DNA of 35,317 nucleotides from Stutzerimonas azotifigens DSM 17556 (GTDB lineage: Bacteria; Pseudomonadota; Gammaproteobacteria; Pseudomonadales; Pseudomonadaceae). The DNA lies in NCBI RefSeq assembly GCF_000425625.1, contig NZ_AUDU01000070.1, positions 1-35,317 of the forward strand. Reading direction: 5' to 3'. Numbering within the stretch: position 1 is the first letter of the stretch; the number at the start of each line of letters is the position of its first letter. Positions 26,701-33,821 of this stretch are shown piece after piece. Position numbers and translations under genes: made by a program. The notes beneath the pieces are model-generated. The model had not been told where the DNA came from. It did not search any database and saw only the letters and a list, made by a program, of their open reading frames with translations.

Positions 26701-27307
26701 TGGCGTCCACCGTGGCGTCCGGCTGCGCCAGGTAGCGGCCGGCGGTGTCGATCAGCACCGCGTGATCGGTGAAGTACCAGTCGGCATAGCGGGTGCCCGA
26801 GACGTCCTTGGTCAGGCGCTGCGGGTCCTTCCGGTTCAGGGGGAATTCCAGCCCGGAGAAGTCCAGCAGGCTGGTCTTGCCGCTGCCCTGCGGGCCGAGC
26901 AGCAGGTACCAGGGCAGCTCGTTGCGCCATTTCTCGCTGCGCCCGCGATACAGGCTCGAACTTTTCAGGGTGCGCAGCGCCTGCTTGAAGCGCTGGCGCA
27001 GTTCGGCCTGTTCCTCGCCCATCAGCCCCTGGCGGCGCAGGCGCTCCTGCAACTGCTCGTCGCTGGCCTCGGCCTGCGCCCGGCGCCCGGCGCGCCAGCT
27101 GCTGAAGACGATGAACAGGCCCCAGGCCAGGCACAGGCCGGCGATGGTCAGCAGGCGGCTGCTGGAGGATTCCCAGAACTTGCGGTCGGCGATCGCCAGC
27201 AGCGGGCCGGCGAACCAGACCAGCAGGGCCAGCACCAGCAGCAGGCACAGGCTCCAGACCCAGGTCTTGCGGAAAAAGATGGCAAGCTTGCCGAAAAAGT
27301 CCTTCAT
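23768..27307 (-). CDS. tssM: T6SS membrane-complex protein TssM (IcmF)
   Basis: A 1179-residue inner-membrane protein that spans to the periplasm and binds TssL and the TssJ lipoprotein to form the T6SS envelope channel. Two N-terminal membrane helices (~residues 15-38, 51-70) precede a cytoplasmic domain with a Walker A motif GPQGSGKT at 138-145 and a Walker B-like VLIDTAGRY. A third membrane helix (GQRALYAGAFACLAAFGAAWAFGF) is near residue 450, and the long periplasmic IcmF/DUF1215-type region runs to the C terminus. Length is usual (1100-1200). It starts 25 bases after tssL and ends overlapping the phosphatase gene. No frame damage seen. Confidence 0.96.
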   Translation of the reverse strand: MKDFFGKLAIFFRKTWVWSLCLLLVLALLVWFAGPLLAIADRKFWESSSSRLLTIAGLCLAWGLFIVFSSWRAGRRAQAEASDEQLQERLRRQGLMGEEQAELRQRFKQALRTLKSSSLYRGRSEKWRNELPWYLLLGPQGSGKTSLLDFSGLEFPLNRKDPQRLTKDVSGTRYADWYFTDHAVLIDTAGRYLAQPDATVDASGWTTLLALLRRRRVRPLNGVLVNLPVDRLLQAGELELETLARQTRQRLHELHQRLAADVPVYLVLSKADKVLGFEEFFDQLSREESDQVLGTTFRREQDGTEAQVVRDEFEELLRRLNSQVILRMHQERDTQRRGRILDFPHQLGQIGERLCLFVELAFAGNRYQRSSRLRGFYLTSAPQLQDGLDPLTSDIGRQLGLPSSALPTFRQGRARFIHHLLSRVIFPEAELAGLDQKEVRRIDWGQRALYAGAFACLAAFGAAWAFGFSANHDRLEQLRELARHIDTQRQAIAPADEALRTLATLDRSYAATRVFPAPADARLVERGGLYQGQAVEPTLHQAYRRDLENLLLPRVARQLEAQIRANLEDREALLNSLRAYLMLNLEERRDADFLRRWLAADWSLRHSGNAVAQEGLNAHFARLLEEPFRAYPLDGRLVAQARQVLRSESLAEVVYRMLREQARSLPDYRLGQRLGPQGTLIVGSQLAIPGFYTQQGYQKYYLTQGADLVREILRDNWVLGEGATLSGGDLGRLMVDMEQLYFRDYGHHWGEAIAQLGLEPLGSARQGALRLAGLAGANSPLLQLLVELRENTRFAGLAEAVDGATQAAEDHKDASGKLGKAARLAAAAAEQTQAALARNLPDTARKALERRFAAFHRLLDDNGGASTELLPAMQALDALQLQLSGLAHASAPEQAAFELAKARMGGQRDAINELRTAASRLPQPLGTWLTLLAEDSWALVLDDAHRYLNGRYRNELYATYRSSFRKRYPFDAYSESEVAIADFREFFRAQGTAEAFFERYLRPFVSQTAGTFRPRRLDGRELPLSQTFLAQMERAQTIRRSFFAENPNEPLVRFKLEPYSLDSSLGRADFRFGGQQLEYRHGPIVPTAFVWPAAENQDRTSLVVEALAGRKVGIEKNTGPWSLFRLFDLMEVGYHSGRDVLMLKADLGGLRANYLLHSQRSPNPFDVGLLRDFRLPASL

Positions 27308-27332
27308 GGCGTCACGTCCTTGTTACGGCGGG

Positions 27333-28199
27333 TCACTCGAGCGGCTGCGTCGGGTCGGTGCTGTGGTAAGGCAGCAGCACGGTCTCGCGCTGCTGGTCGA
27401 GGACCCAGGCGAAGCCGGCGTACATCACGCCGAGGCTGACCAGGGTGAACAGCGCCACCATCCACCAGGGCACGATGCGCACCAGGCGCCGGCGAGTGTC
27501 GTGCAGCCCCTGCCAGTGCGGCGACAGCTCGCGCGGCACGTCGCCGCGCAACTGGCGGATCTGCCGGTAGAGGCTGTCGCGCACCGCCTCGAGTTCGAGC
27601 ATGCCGCGCGGCAGCACCCGGTACTTGCCCTCGAAGCCGAGCGACAGGCACAGGTACATCAGTTCGAGCATCGGCAGGTGCTTGACCGGATTGCGCGCCA
27701 GGCGCTCGAGCAGCTGGAAGAACTTCTCGCCGCCGAAGGTCTCGTTGTGGAAGCTCGACAGCAGGCTCATCTGCGACCACTCGCTTTCGTTGCCCCAGGG
27801 CGTGGTGACCACCGCCTCGTCGAGCACCGTGCAGAGCACGTAGCGCGCGGCCATCACCTGGCTGCTCTCGGCGCCGTCGTGCAGCGCCCGGTGCTCGAAC
27901 AGCTTGAGCGCCGCGCAGAGGCGAGCGTTGAGCGCATCGAGATCCTCGCCTTCCAGGCTGCGCTTGAGCTGCACGACCTCGGAAAACAGCGGCGAAGCGG
28001 CCGCCACCAGCGGGTTGAGGCTGATGTTGAAGCTTTCCGCCGGGCGCAGCCGCGCCGCATAGATCATCCGCTCTTCCAGCTGTTCGTATTTCGGCGGCGC
28101 GCTGAAATCGGTCAGCGGGCTCTGCGCCGGGGCCTCGCCCTGGCGGTCGAGAATGACCGTCTTGTCGTCCTGACCGTAATCCATGTCCTTGATGGTCAT
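27333..28199 (-). CDS. tssL: T6SS membrane-complex protein TssL (DotU)
   Basis: A 288-residue DotU-family protein with a single C-terminal membrane helix (VPWWMVALFTLVSLGVMYAGFAWVL, ~residues 243-267) and a cytoplasmic helical domain that contacts TssK and TssM. Conserved stretches include RYVLCTVLDEAVVTTPWG, SLLSSFHNETFGGEKFF and YLCLSLGFEGKYR. There is no peptidoglycan-binding extension. The start codon is two bases from the tssK stop, so coupling is likely. Confidence 0.96.
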   Translation of the reverse strand: MTIKDMDYGQDDKTVILDRQGEAPAQSPLTDFSAPPKYEQLEERMIYAARLRPAESFNISLNPLVAAASPLFSEVVQLKRSLEGEDLDALNARLCAALKLFEHRALHDGAESSQVMAARYVLCTVLDEAVVTTPWGNESEWSQMSLLSSFHNETFGGEKFFQLLERLARNPVKHLPMLELMYLCLSLGFEGKYRVLPRGMLELEAVRDSLYRQIRQLRGDVPRELSPHWQGLHDTRRRLVRIVPWWMVALFTLVSLGVMYAGFAWVLDQQRETVLLPYHSTDPTQPLE

Positions 28200-28201
28200 T
28201 G

Positions 28202-29533
28202 CTAGTTCCTGATCGCCCAGAATTTCAGCTCAAGCCCGGAAAACTCTCCGGACACGTGGAAAGCGAAGCCGCCGGAGCGCTCCAGCTGCGCCAGTTCCTC
28301 GGAGCTGAGCTCCAGCGCGAAGTAGGTCTTGCCGGCGTGGAAGGGGATCTGCCGCGGCGCGACCGGCAGCGGCTTGACCTTGATGCCCGGCAGGTGAAGG
28401 TTGACCAGTTGTCGGATGCATTCCACCGGCCCGACCTTGAGGTGCGCCGGCAGGCGCTGGCGCAATTCTTCCGAATCGCACTGGGCGCTGGCGGCGAGCA
28501 CGAAGGAGGCGCTGGCGAGCAGCTTGTGGTCGTGCAGGGGCGAGACCTGGATGCCGTACTGACGCTGCTGCAGCAGCAGCTCGATGGCGTGCTGCTCGAG
28601 CACCATCGACAGCACCTGGCGGATCGCGTCCATCAGCCGACGGAACGACAACCCCTGGTCGCCGTGCTGGTAGCGCCCTTCCAGGCGCGGGCGCTTGGTT
28701 TCGCTGGAGAAGGTCGCCAGTTCGCCGAGCAGGCCGAGCAGCTCGCGGTAGATCTGCTCGGGATGGACGCGGTCGATGCCCAGGTAGTGGCGCAGCACTG
28801 GCTCGTAGCGGTTGATCAGCTGCAGCATCATGAAGTCGCCGACTTCGGCGCCGCCGACCCGCCCGGTGGCACGGATGCGCTCGGCCAGGATGTCGCCGCG
28901 GTGGGCGAGCATGCTGATCACTTCCTTGAGGCAGGACTGCAGGTAGCCCGAGGCCTGGAAGTCGATGAAGGTCGGGATGTAGTCGCCGTCGAGCGCGATC
29001 ACGCCGTCGGGGGTGGTATCGAGGATGTCGCAGAGTTTGAGCTTCACGTACGCCTGGTCGCTCTGCTGCTCGCCGAGCTGCAGGCGGAAATCCGGCCGTG
29101 CTGTGCTGACCTGGGCGATGGTGCTGTCACCGGCGTTGGAGTCGGCGACCTCCTCGTCGACCGCGCTGAAGCGGGCCAGCACGTCCTTCTGGTCCGGCCG
29201 GCGGCTCTCGATGTGGTTGCCGGTGACCAGTGGCAGCGCGAGATACACCGGCGTGTTGCTGGTGTTCGGCGGCACGTCCAGGGCCAGGGGCTCACGGTCG
29301 GCGCCGAGCTCGAACAGGCTGCCGTCGGGCAGGATGCCGCTGGCCTGGCTGACCACCAGCTTGCCCATGTTGAGGAACTGGCGGTCGATCTCCAGGGTGA
29401 AGAAGCCCCAGGCGTACTGGCCGAGCTGCTGAGTGCGGGCCTTGAGCTGGTGATCGTAGTAACGGTCGTTCTGCTGGAAGTGCTGCGGGCGCAGCAGCAT
29501 GCCTTCCTGCCAGACCACCTTGTTCTGGCTCAT
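28202..29533 (-). CDS. tssK: T6SS baseplate-membrane linker TssK
   Basis: A 443-residue TssK (VasE/ImpJ) protein that connects the baseplate wedges to the TssL/TssM complex. The start KVVWQEGMLLRPQHFQQNDRYYDHQL is the family signature. The rest matches the shell, neck and C-terminal head domains, for example YFALELSSEELAQLERSGGFAFHVSG near the end. ATG at 29533 overlaps the tssJ stop by four bases. Length is typical (440-450). Confidence 0.97.
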   Translation of the reverse strand: MSQNKVVWQEGMLLRPQHFQQNDRYYDHQLKARTQQLGQYAWGFFTLEIDRQFLNMGKLVVSQASGILPDGSLFELGADREPLALDVPPNTSNTPVYLALPLVTGNHIESRRPDQKDVLARFSAVDEEVADSNAGDSTIAQVSTARPDFRLQLGEQQSDQAYVKLKLCDILDTTPDGVIALDGDYIPTFIDFQASGYLQSCLKEVISMLAHRGDILAERIRATGRVGGAEVGDFMMLQLINRYEPVLRHYLGIDRVHPEQIYRELLGLLGELATFSSETKRPRLEGRYQHGDQGLSFRRLMDAIRQVLSMVLEQHAIELLLQQRQYGIQVSPLHDHKLLASASFVLAASAQCDSEELRQRLPAHLKVGPVECIRQLVNLHLPGIKVKPLPVAPRQIPFHAGKTYFALELSSEELAQLERSGGFAFHVSGEFSGLELKFWAIRN

Positions 29534-30024
29534 GGGCGGTCCTCGTCAGGGATGGCGGCGAAGTCGCGGATGCCGTGTTCGTCCAGGCCCAGCCGGCTCT
29601 GGTTGCGTGCCCGATGAACCAGCGGAATGACCAGGCGCCAGTTGGTTTCCGGCAGGTCGCGGTAGGCGGCCAGGACGCCCACGTAGCGGCTGCCCTCCTG
29701 CACGTGGAGCTTGAGCGTGCGCTGCTCGCCCGGGCGCAGTTCGAGCTCCTCCTGGATCACCATGTCCGGGGACAGCGCCTGCTTTGGGCGCTGGTACAGG
29801 GAAAAGAAATCGGCGTTCTGGAAGGCCACCGGGTGCTTGAGCTCGATCAGCCGCACCACGATGGGCGAGGGGCGGCCATTGAGGTCGGGGTTCAGGCGGT
29901 CGCTGCCCGCGAGCGTCAGGTCGAGCTTGGTCAGCTCGGAGTTCGGCGACAGCGCCGAGCAGCCGGCGAGCAGCGACAGCCCGGCCGCCAGGGCCAGGAT
30001 AGAAAGGCGGGGCATGGACATCAT
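29530..30024 (-). CDS. tssJ: T6SS outer-membrane lipoprotein TssJ
   Basis: A 164-residue lipoprotein. The signal peptide ends in the lipobox LLAGC (Cys about residue 22), giving an outer-membrane anchor for the TssM periplasmic tip. The mature part is the TssJ transthyretin-like beta fold (LTLAGSDRLNPDLNGRPSPIVVRLIEL; FQNADFFSLY). ATG at 30024 overlaps the fha stop; ATG codons at 30021 and 30015 are possible alternatives. It corresponds to Lip2 of HSI-II. Confidence 0.94.
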   Translation of the reverse strand: MMSMPRLSILALAAGLSLLAGCSALSPNSELTKLDLTLAGSDRLNPDLNGRPSPIVVRLIELKHPVAFQNADFFSLYQRPKQALSPDMVIQEELELRPGEQRTLKLHVQEGSRYVGVLAAYRDLPETNWRLVIPLVHRARNQSRLGLDEHGIRDFAAIPDEDRP

Positions 30025-31211
30025 CCTTGAAGGTCGGCGTTGAGGGTGGCGATCAGGCGTACCTGTTCCTCGTAGACATGGGCGAAATCGCGGCTGAACA
30101 GGTGCTCGCTCCAGTCGTCGCGCCTGAGGCTCTCGTGCAGGCGACGGTAGGCCCGCCAGCGGCTGCCGGCGGTGGCGATCAGCGGCTTGCCGTCACGCTC
30201 GAAGCGCAGCACCAGCTGTTCCGGCGCCAATTGCTCGAGCATGCCCTTGACCGCCGCGCGGCTGGCCGCCAGCAGCGCGACCTGATGGGCCTGAAGGTCC
30301 CGGTAGGCACGGCTGACGGCCTGCTCGGCGGGCAACTGGCCCGGCCGCTGCGGCCGCAGCAGCGCGCGCATGGCTTCTTCCGTGTCGCTGCCGTGCTTGA
30401 GCGGGTTGTTGCTCGCGCTCTGCACGGTGGTCAGGGACAGCCGCAACTCGTTCTTCAGCTCGCTGCGGGTGCGCAGCGCCTGCTGCAGGCTGCCCACGCT
30501 CTGGCGCAGTAACCGGGCGGCCTGCAGAGCCAGCGCTTCGCGCGCCTCATCGTCGAGACCGTCGAGTTCCACGCCGAGCGCCTCGCCGAAGCGCTCCCAG
30601 AAGCTCGCCGGCAGGCGTTCCGGTTCGGCGCGCGTACGCGGCGCTGCGGCTGGAGTGCGGGCCACCAGTTCGGGAATCTGCAGGTTTTCCTCGTCGATCT
30701 GGGCGTAGTCGCGTTGCTGGGCGTGCGACTGGGCGGGGGCGATCACTGCCGTCAGCTCGTCGACCTCCGCATAGACCCGCTCCTGCTGATCGAGCGCGGT
30801 CAGTGGGTCGAGGTCGAGGAAGGCGTCGTCCGGAATGATGCTGCCGGCGGGCTGTGGCCGGCCGAGGTCGCCTTCGAACAGCGCCGGATCGCGAATCAGC
30901 CGCGCCCGGATCTCGAAGTCGCCCAGGCAGTAGATATCGCCGTGCTCGATACGCTGCGCCTTGCCGCGGTTGAGGGCGGCGCCGGTGTCCTTCACGCGGA
31001 TGCCGTTGCTGCTGGTGTCGGTGAGGTAGAAGGCGCCGTCGCGGTAGCTCACCTCGGCGTGCCGGCTCGAAACCACGCGCTTGCGATCAGGTATGACCCA
31101 GTCGCAGTCCTCGGCCCGGCCGATCAGGCCGCCGGCCTGCTTGAAGGTTTTCGTCGTGAGCAATCCGGGGACGAACTGCTGCGCCCCGACCATATCGAAG
31201 ACCAATTCCAT
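30021..31211 (-). CDS. fha: T6SS FHA-domain protein (Fha / TagH)
   Basis: A 396-residue forkhead-associated protein that recognises phosphothreonine and links kinase signalling to T6SS assembly. The FHA domain covers residues ~1-105 with GGLIGRAEDCDWVIPD, VVSSRHAEVSY and the SSNGI turn. The C-terminal half is the helical TagH/ImpI domain (FWERFGEALGVELDG; LLRQSVGSLQQALRTR). Start 31211 (MELVFDMVG) has a GAGGAG site upstream; the longer frame to 31439 is non-coding. It is the first large gene of the T6SS block and resembles Fha2. The Stk/Stp pair at the other end of the operon probably acts on it. Confidence 0.93.
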   Translation of the reverse strand: MELVFDMVGAQQFVPGLLTTKTFKQAGGLIGRAEDCDWVIPDRKRVVSSRHAEVSYRDGAFYLTDTSSNGIRVKDTGAALNRGKAQRIEHGDIYCLGDFEIRARLIRDPALFEGDLGRPQPAGSIIPDDAFLDLDPLTALDQQERVYAEVDELTAVIAPAQSHAQQRDYAQIDEENLQIPELVARTPAAAPRTRAEPERLPASFWERFGEALGVELDGLDDEAREALALQAARLLRQSVGSLQQALRTRSELKNELRLSLTTVQSASNNPLKHGSDTEEAMRALLRPQRPGQLPAEQAVSRAYRDLQAHQVALLAASRAAVKGMLEQLAPEQLVLRFERDGKPLIATAGSRWRAYRRLHESLRRDDWSEHLFSRDFAHVYEEQVRLIATLNADLQG

Positions 31212-31231
31212 GGCGTTACCACTCCTCGCGG

Positions 31232-31366
31232 TCAGTTGCCGCGGTTTACCGCTTGCGGGTCGCCCAGGGGGCGATAGTCGTCGTCGTCGAACTTGTAATT
31301 GCCGGAACAGCCGGCCAGCAGGGCGGCGGCAACGAGCGTAACGAGGGCGTAATAGCGGGCTGGCAC
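31232..31366 (-). CDS. Small lipoprotein upstream of fha
   Basis: A 44-residue product starting at GTG 31366 with a strong GGAGGAAA ribosome site. The N terminus is a lipoprotein signal (ARYYALVTLVAAALLAGC) and the mature part is only ~24 residues (SGNYKFDDDDYRPLGDPQAV). It lies 20 bases before fha on the same strand, so it is probably the first gene of the T6SS operon. Small lipoproteins of this kind are found beside Pseudomonas T6SS genes; function unknown. Confidence 0.72.
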   Translation of the reverse strand: MPARYYALVTLVAAALLAGCSGNYKFDDDDYRPLGDPQAVNRGN

Positions 31367-31533
31367 GCGATTTCCTCCTTGAAGTCGTGTGTGCTTGGGC
31401 GGCCCCATCCATGATGCTGCGGGGGCTGAGGTTGCGCATTGAAGTTCAGTTTCGGGTCTCGCCAGGTGACCGGGTTCACGAAAACGGGCCGGGCAACCGC
31501 AGAAACGAGAGCCAGCGTCGATTGGCCTGGCCG

Positions 31534-31920
31534 TCAGTCGAAGGGCTTGCGAGCCGGGGCCTTGGCATAGCAGCCATTCAACGCCTCCGCGATCAGACAG
31601 TCGGAACCGACCCGCAGCCACAGTTCGTCGAACAGGCCTCCGAGCCCCATGTCCGAACGGACCAGGCGGGCGTTGGACGGCTCGCGATGAAGGACGAGCA
31701 GATCGCCGGCCTGGCGCCAGGTCCCCTGTGCGTAAGCATCGAGCGCCCCATAGGCGACCACGGCTTCGAAACTGCCGTCGTCGTTCAGCAGCAGCTCCGA
31801 GCCCATTTCCATGGCGCCCTGCAGGTAATAGTGCCCGGCCAGCGATCGGGCGCCGGCATCACCGGTGCTGGCGCAGGCGGCCAGCAACAGGCTTGATATC
31901 AGTGTGACGAGTCCTTTCAT
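31534..31920 (-). CDS. Hypothetical lipoprotein
   Basis: A 128-residue lipoprotein with signal MKGLVTLISSLLLAAC (Cys16). The mature part alternates short beta strands and looks like a small barrel (HYYLQGAMEMGSELLLNDDGSFEAVVAYGALDAYAQGTWRQAGDLLVLH), a pattern seen in lipocalin-like or copper-resistance NlpE-like folds. GC content matches the core genome rather than the AT-rich cassettes. It lies between the effector cassette and the T6SS operon; a T6SS accessory or periplasmic immunity role is possible but unsupported. Between it and the small lipoprotein gene (31367-31533) I see no gene. Confidence 0.75.
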   Translation of the reverse strand: MKGLVTLISSLLLAACASTGDAGARSLAGHYYLQGAMEMGSELLLNDDGSFEAVVAYGALDAYAQGTWRQAGDLLVLHREPSNARLVRSDMGLGGLFDELWLRVGSDCLIAEALNGCYAKAPARKPFD

Positions 31921-31982
31921 GGGTAAGGCTTCCTGAATCTCGATGGTTCAAGCCAACTTGCCAGGCACAAAAGCTGACGAGC

Positions 31983-32176
31983 TCATGCGAACTTCCATAG
32001 CGTCCAACCCTTCAATGCTTCGGAGGTCAGAATCAAGACCAGCCATAGGACGCCTAGCCCTGGTAATAGCTGTGCAGCGAACAACACAGAGAGAGTGACG
32101 GCAGCACGAAATACAGGCGGAAGGGAATCTGCGCATAGGCTAGTGCCCTGATTGACGTATCTGCGATTTCTAACAT
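31983..32176 (-). pseudogene. Truncated, frameshifted paralogue of the four-helix immunity protein
   Basis: From 32176 one frame reads IRALAYAQIPFRLYFVLPSLS and another continues VLFAAQLLPGLGVLWLVLILTSEALKGWTLWKFA to the stop at 31983. Together these align with the last ~55 residues of the 19052-19477 protein (YLAYIQTPFRIFFLMPSLSVLLFAAQLLPG ... LKIWSLWKFV). The frame changes near 32083-32095 in a CTCTCTGTG tract, where one base is missing relative to the other copy. The first ~85 residues, including two membrane helices, are absent. It is the remnant of an immunity gene whose toxin is no longer present here. Confidence 0.75.
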
Positions 32177-32223
32177 GCAAATCTCGCGAACATTTTTTTC
32201 TAGATCTCGTTTGGGGATTTAAT

Positions 32224-32568
32224 TCAAGATAGAACATTGATGTTGAGTTCATGCTTCAGAAATCCGATGAACATACCTATCCAGTAGGCTGTTAGACTGA
32301 TGCAAGTAAAGTAAAGCCAGGCAGCGAGAGCAGGATTGATTTTCGGGCGGTTTACGCCAAAAACATATTGGAAGCTATATCGGTGCATTCGGCAGAAGCT
32401 ATCAAAGGGACTATAAGACTCCCATTCAAAATTTGGCAGCTTGGAAAAGTAAGGGTCGAGCCGGCGAATACCATGGAAGCAGATGTAGATTCCATTAAAG
32501 CCTCCTGTTACGAACAGGAACAGCAATCCAGAAAAAAAGATTCGTTCCAGTATCGAGACGTCGCTCAT
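32224..32568 (-). CDS. Small membrane protein, probable immunity to the LysM effector
   Basis: A 114-residue protein with two membrane segments (near residues 9-30 and 84-106) and a soluble middle part. No recognised family. It begins one base after the effector stop (TGA-C-ATG), indicating coupling. AT-rich compared with the T6SS core. Because the effector carries a membrane-inserting glycine-zipper region, an inner-membrane immunity protein that blocks the pore is a natural partner; this is inference. Confidence 0.7.
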   Translation of the reverse strand: MSDVSILERIFFSGLLFLFVTGGFNGIYICFHGIRRLDPYFSKLPNFEWESYSPFDSFCRMHRYSFQYVFGVNRPKINPALAAWLYFTCISLTAYWIGMFIGFLKHELNINVLS

Positions 32569-32569
32569 G

Positions 32570-33817
32570 TCAGTTCATCCCTTGATAAATGATATCGCCT
32601 ACGTTTTCGCCAAAACTGCCGCCACTAGAGCCTCCGTAATAGGCGCCGGCAGCAGCGCCAGCGATTGCGATCACTGCGAGGACGGGAGCGCCAACTGTGA
32701 CGCCAAACGCAATTGCAATACCTCCTGCAGCGGCGGTAGCTATTTTGGCACCAGCGATACCACCTACTGCGCCGCCACCTGCACTGCCCATGAATCCAGT
32801 TACCTGCTTGAAGCTCGTTTTTGTACAGACTTGGTTATTCCCCACCGTGCAGGCTTCATGAACTCTGTCCAGCCGTATGCCGCCATCGATGGCGATGCCC
32901 AAGTACCCCAGTCTGCTTGAACCCTTGGCCCAGTTCGAAACTGTATTGATGCGTTGTCCGAGTTGCGGGACCTCACCTCTATCTGTAATTGCAGATGCGT
33001 TATGCAGGATCGATTTGGTTGAAAGGCCGAGGGTGGTCTTGATGCTGTCGTAGTGGCGGATATTCACGGTAGAGAGGGTCATGCGACCGAGAGAGTGGTC
33101 TAGCTGGCTGAATAGCTGCTGACGCTTCGCATAGAACTCCGGTGAAAATCGGTTGGCGTTTCCGGTCCGGCGCAGCTCTTCCACATAGGCCACGTTTATT
33201 TTTTCCAGCGCGCCTTTGACATCACCCAGCTGTCGTCCTACCGCTGCGCTCAGTACACCCAGCGCGGTGCTCTGGTGGGATGCAATAGTTTCCAGGCAGA
33301 TGTAATCCAGGACCTCCAGGTGCCGCTTGACTGTCAAGGCTTCATAAGGTGTCAGCTGTTGAATGCCCTCACTTGCAAGCTTCGCCTGTTCCCTTACCTT
33401 TTCCAGGCGCTGTCGGTCGTCGTCGGTACGCGGCATGCTGGAGACGATGACGATCTCTCCGGGTAGCACCGTCTCCTTGAGATGTTCGTTATTGCGCTGA
33501 AACAGCGAGCGATGAAGGAAGTGCGTTTCACCGCCATAGATCTCCTCATAGATCGCCTGGCGGCTCTGAACCTTGTTGTTCCAGTAGAACGCCACGTCGA
33601 ATGCAGAGCCATCGCACTGACTGTCCTGAATGACTTGTCCGATTGTGCAGCCGGGTCGGGCAGCGCTGTTCGTCTCAGGCACGCGTAGTATCTGTCCGGT
33701 CTGGATTCGGTTCGGATTTTCGATCTCTGGGTTCAGGCGCAGCAGTTTGCTGGTGGTAGTACCGTGACCGCTGGCGATCCGGGTCAGACTGTCGCCCCGC
33801 TGTATTGTGTATTCCAT
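32570..33817 (-). CDS. Putative T6SS effector: LysM domain plus glycine-zipper membrane region
   Basis: A 415-residue protein. Residues 2-47 are a LysM domain (YTIQRGDSLTRIASGHGTT; NRIQTGQILRVP), which binds peptidoglycan. A mainly helical, charged middle follows. Residues ~335-405 are rich in Gly/Ala with GxxxG repeats (GGGAVGGIAGAKIATAAAGG, then two hydrophobic stretches), a glycine zipper seen in pore-forming T6SS toxins. Start choice: ATG 33817 has GGATAAG in front; an in-frame ATG at 33829 overlaps the DUF4123 stop and would add MDKQ. Order vgrG, DUF4123, effector, membrane protein is the standard T6SS cassette, with the DUF4123 protein loading the effector on the spike. Pore formation is inferred. 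Confidence 0.78.
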   Translation of the reverse strand: MEYTIQRGDSLTRIASGHGTTTSKLLRLNPEIENPNRIQTGQILRVPETNSAARPGCTIGQVIQDSQCDGSAFDVAFYWNNKVQSRQAIYEEIYGGETHFLHRSLFQRNNEHLKETVLPGEIVIVSSMPRTDDDRQRLEKVREQAKLASEGIQQLTPYEALTVKRHLEVLDYICLETIASHQSTALGVLSAAVGRQLGDVKGALEKINVAYVEELRRTGNANRFSPEFYAKRQQLFSQLDHSLGRMTLSTVNIRHYDSIKTTLGLSTKSILHNASAITDRGEVPQLGQRINTVSNWAKGSSRLGYLGIAIDGGIRLDRVHEACTVGNNQVCTKTSFKQVTGFMGSAGGGAVGGIAGAKIATAAAGGIAIAFGVTVGAPVLAVIAIAGAAAGAYYGGSSGGSFGENVGDIIYQGMN

Positions 33818-33821
33818 TTGC

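Noticed and set aside
23837..27439. A 1200-residue plus-strand open frame opposite tssM
   Set aside because: It is the antisense shadow of a high-GC gene: low-complexity Ala/Gln/Gly/Arg translation with no domains, while the minus strand encodes an unmistakable TssM.
31246..31479. A minus-strand frame beginning NPVTWRDPKLNFNAQ upstream of the small lipoprotein
   Set aside because: The first ~35 residues look mildly protein-like, but the frame then overlaps the lipoprotein gene out of frame, has no ribosome site and ends in low-complexity sequence.
31400..31530. Sigma54 promoter for the T6SS operon (TGGCTCTCGTTTCTGC on the minus strand)
   Set aside because: The GG-GC spacing is 11 bases rather than the required 10 and the boxes are otherwise weak.
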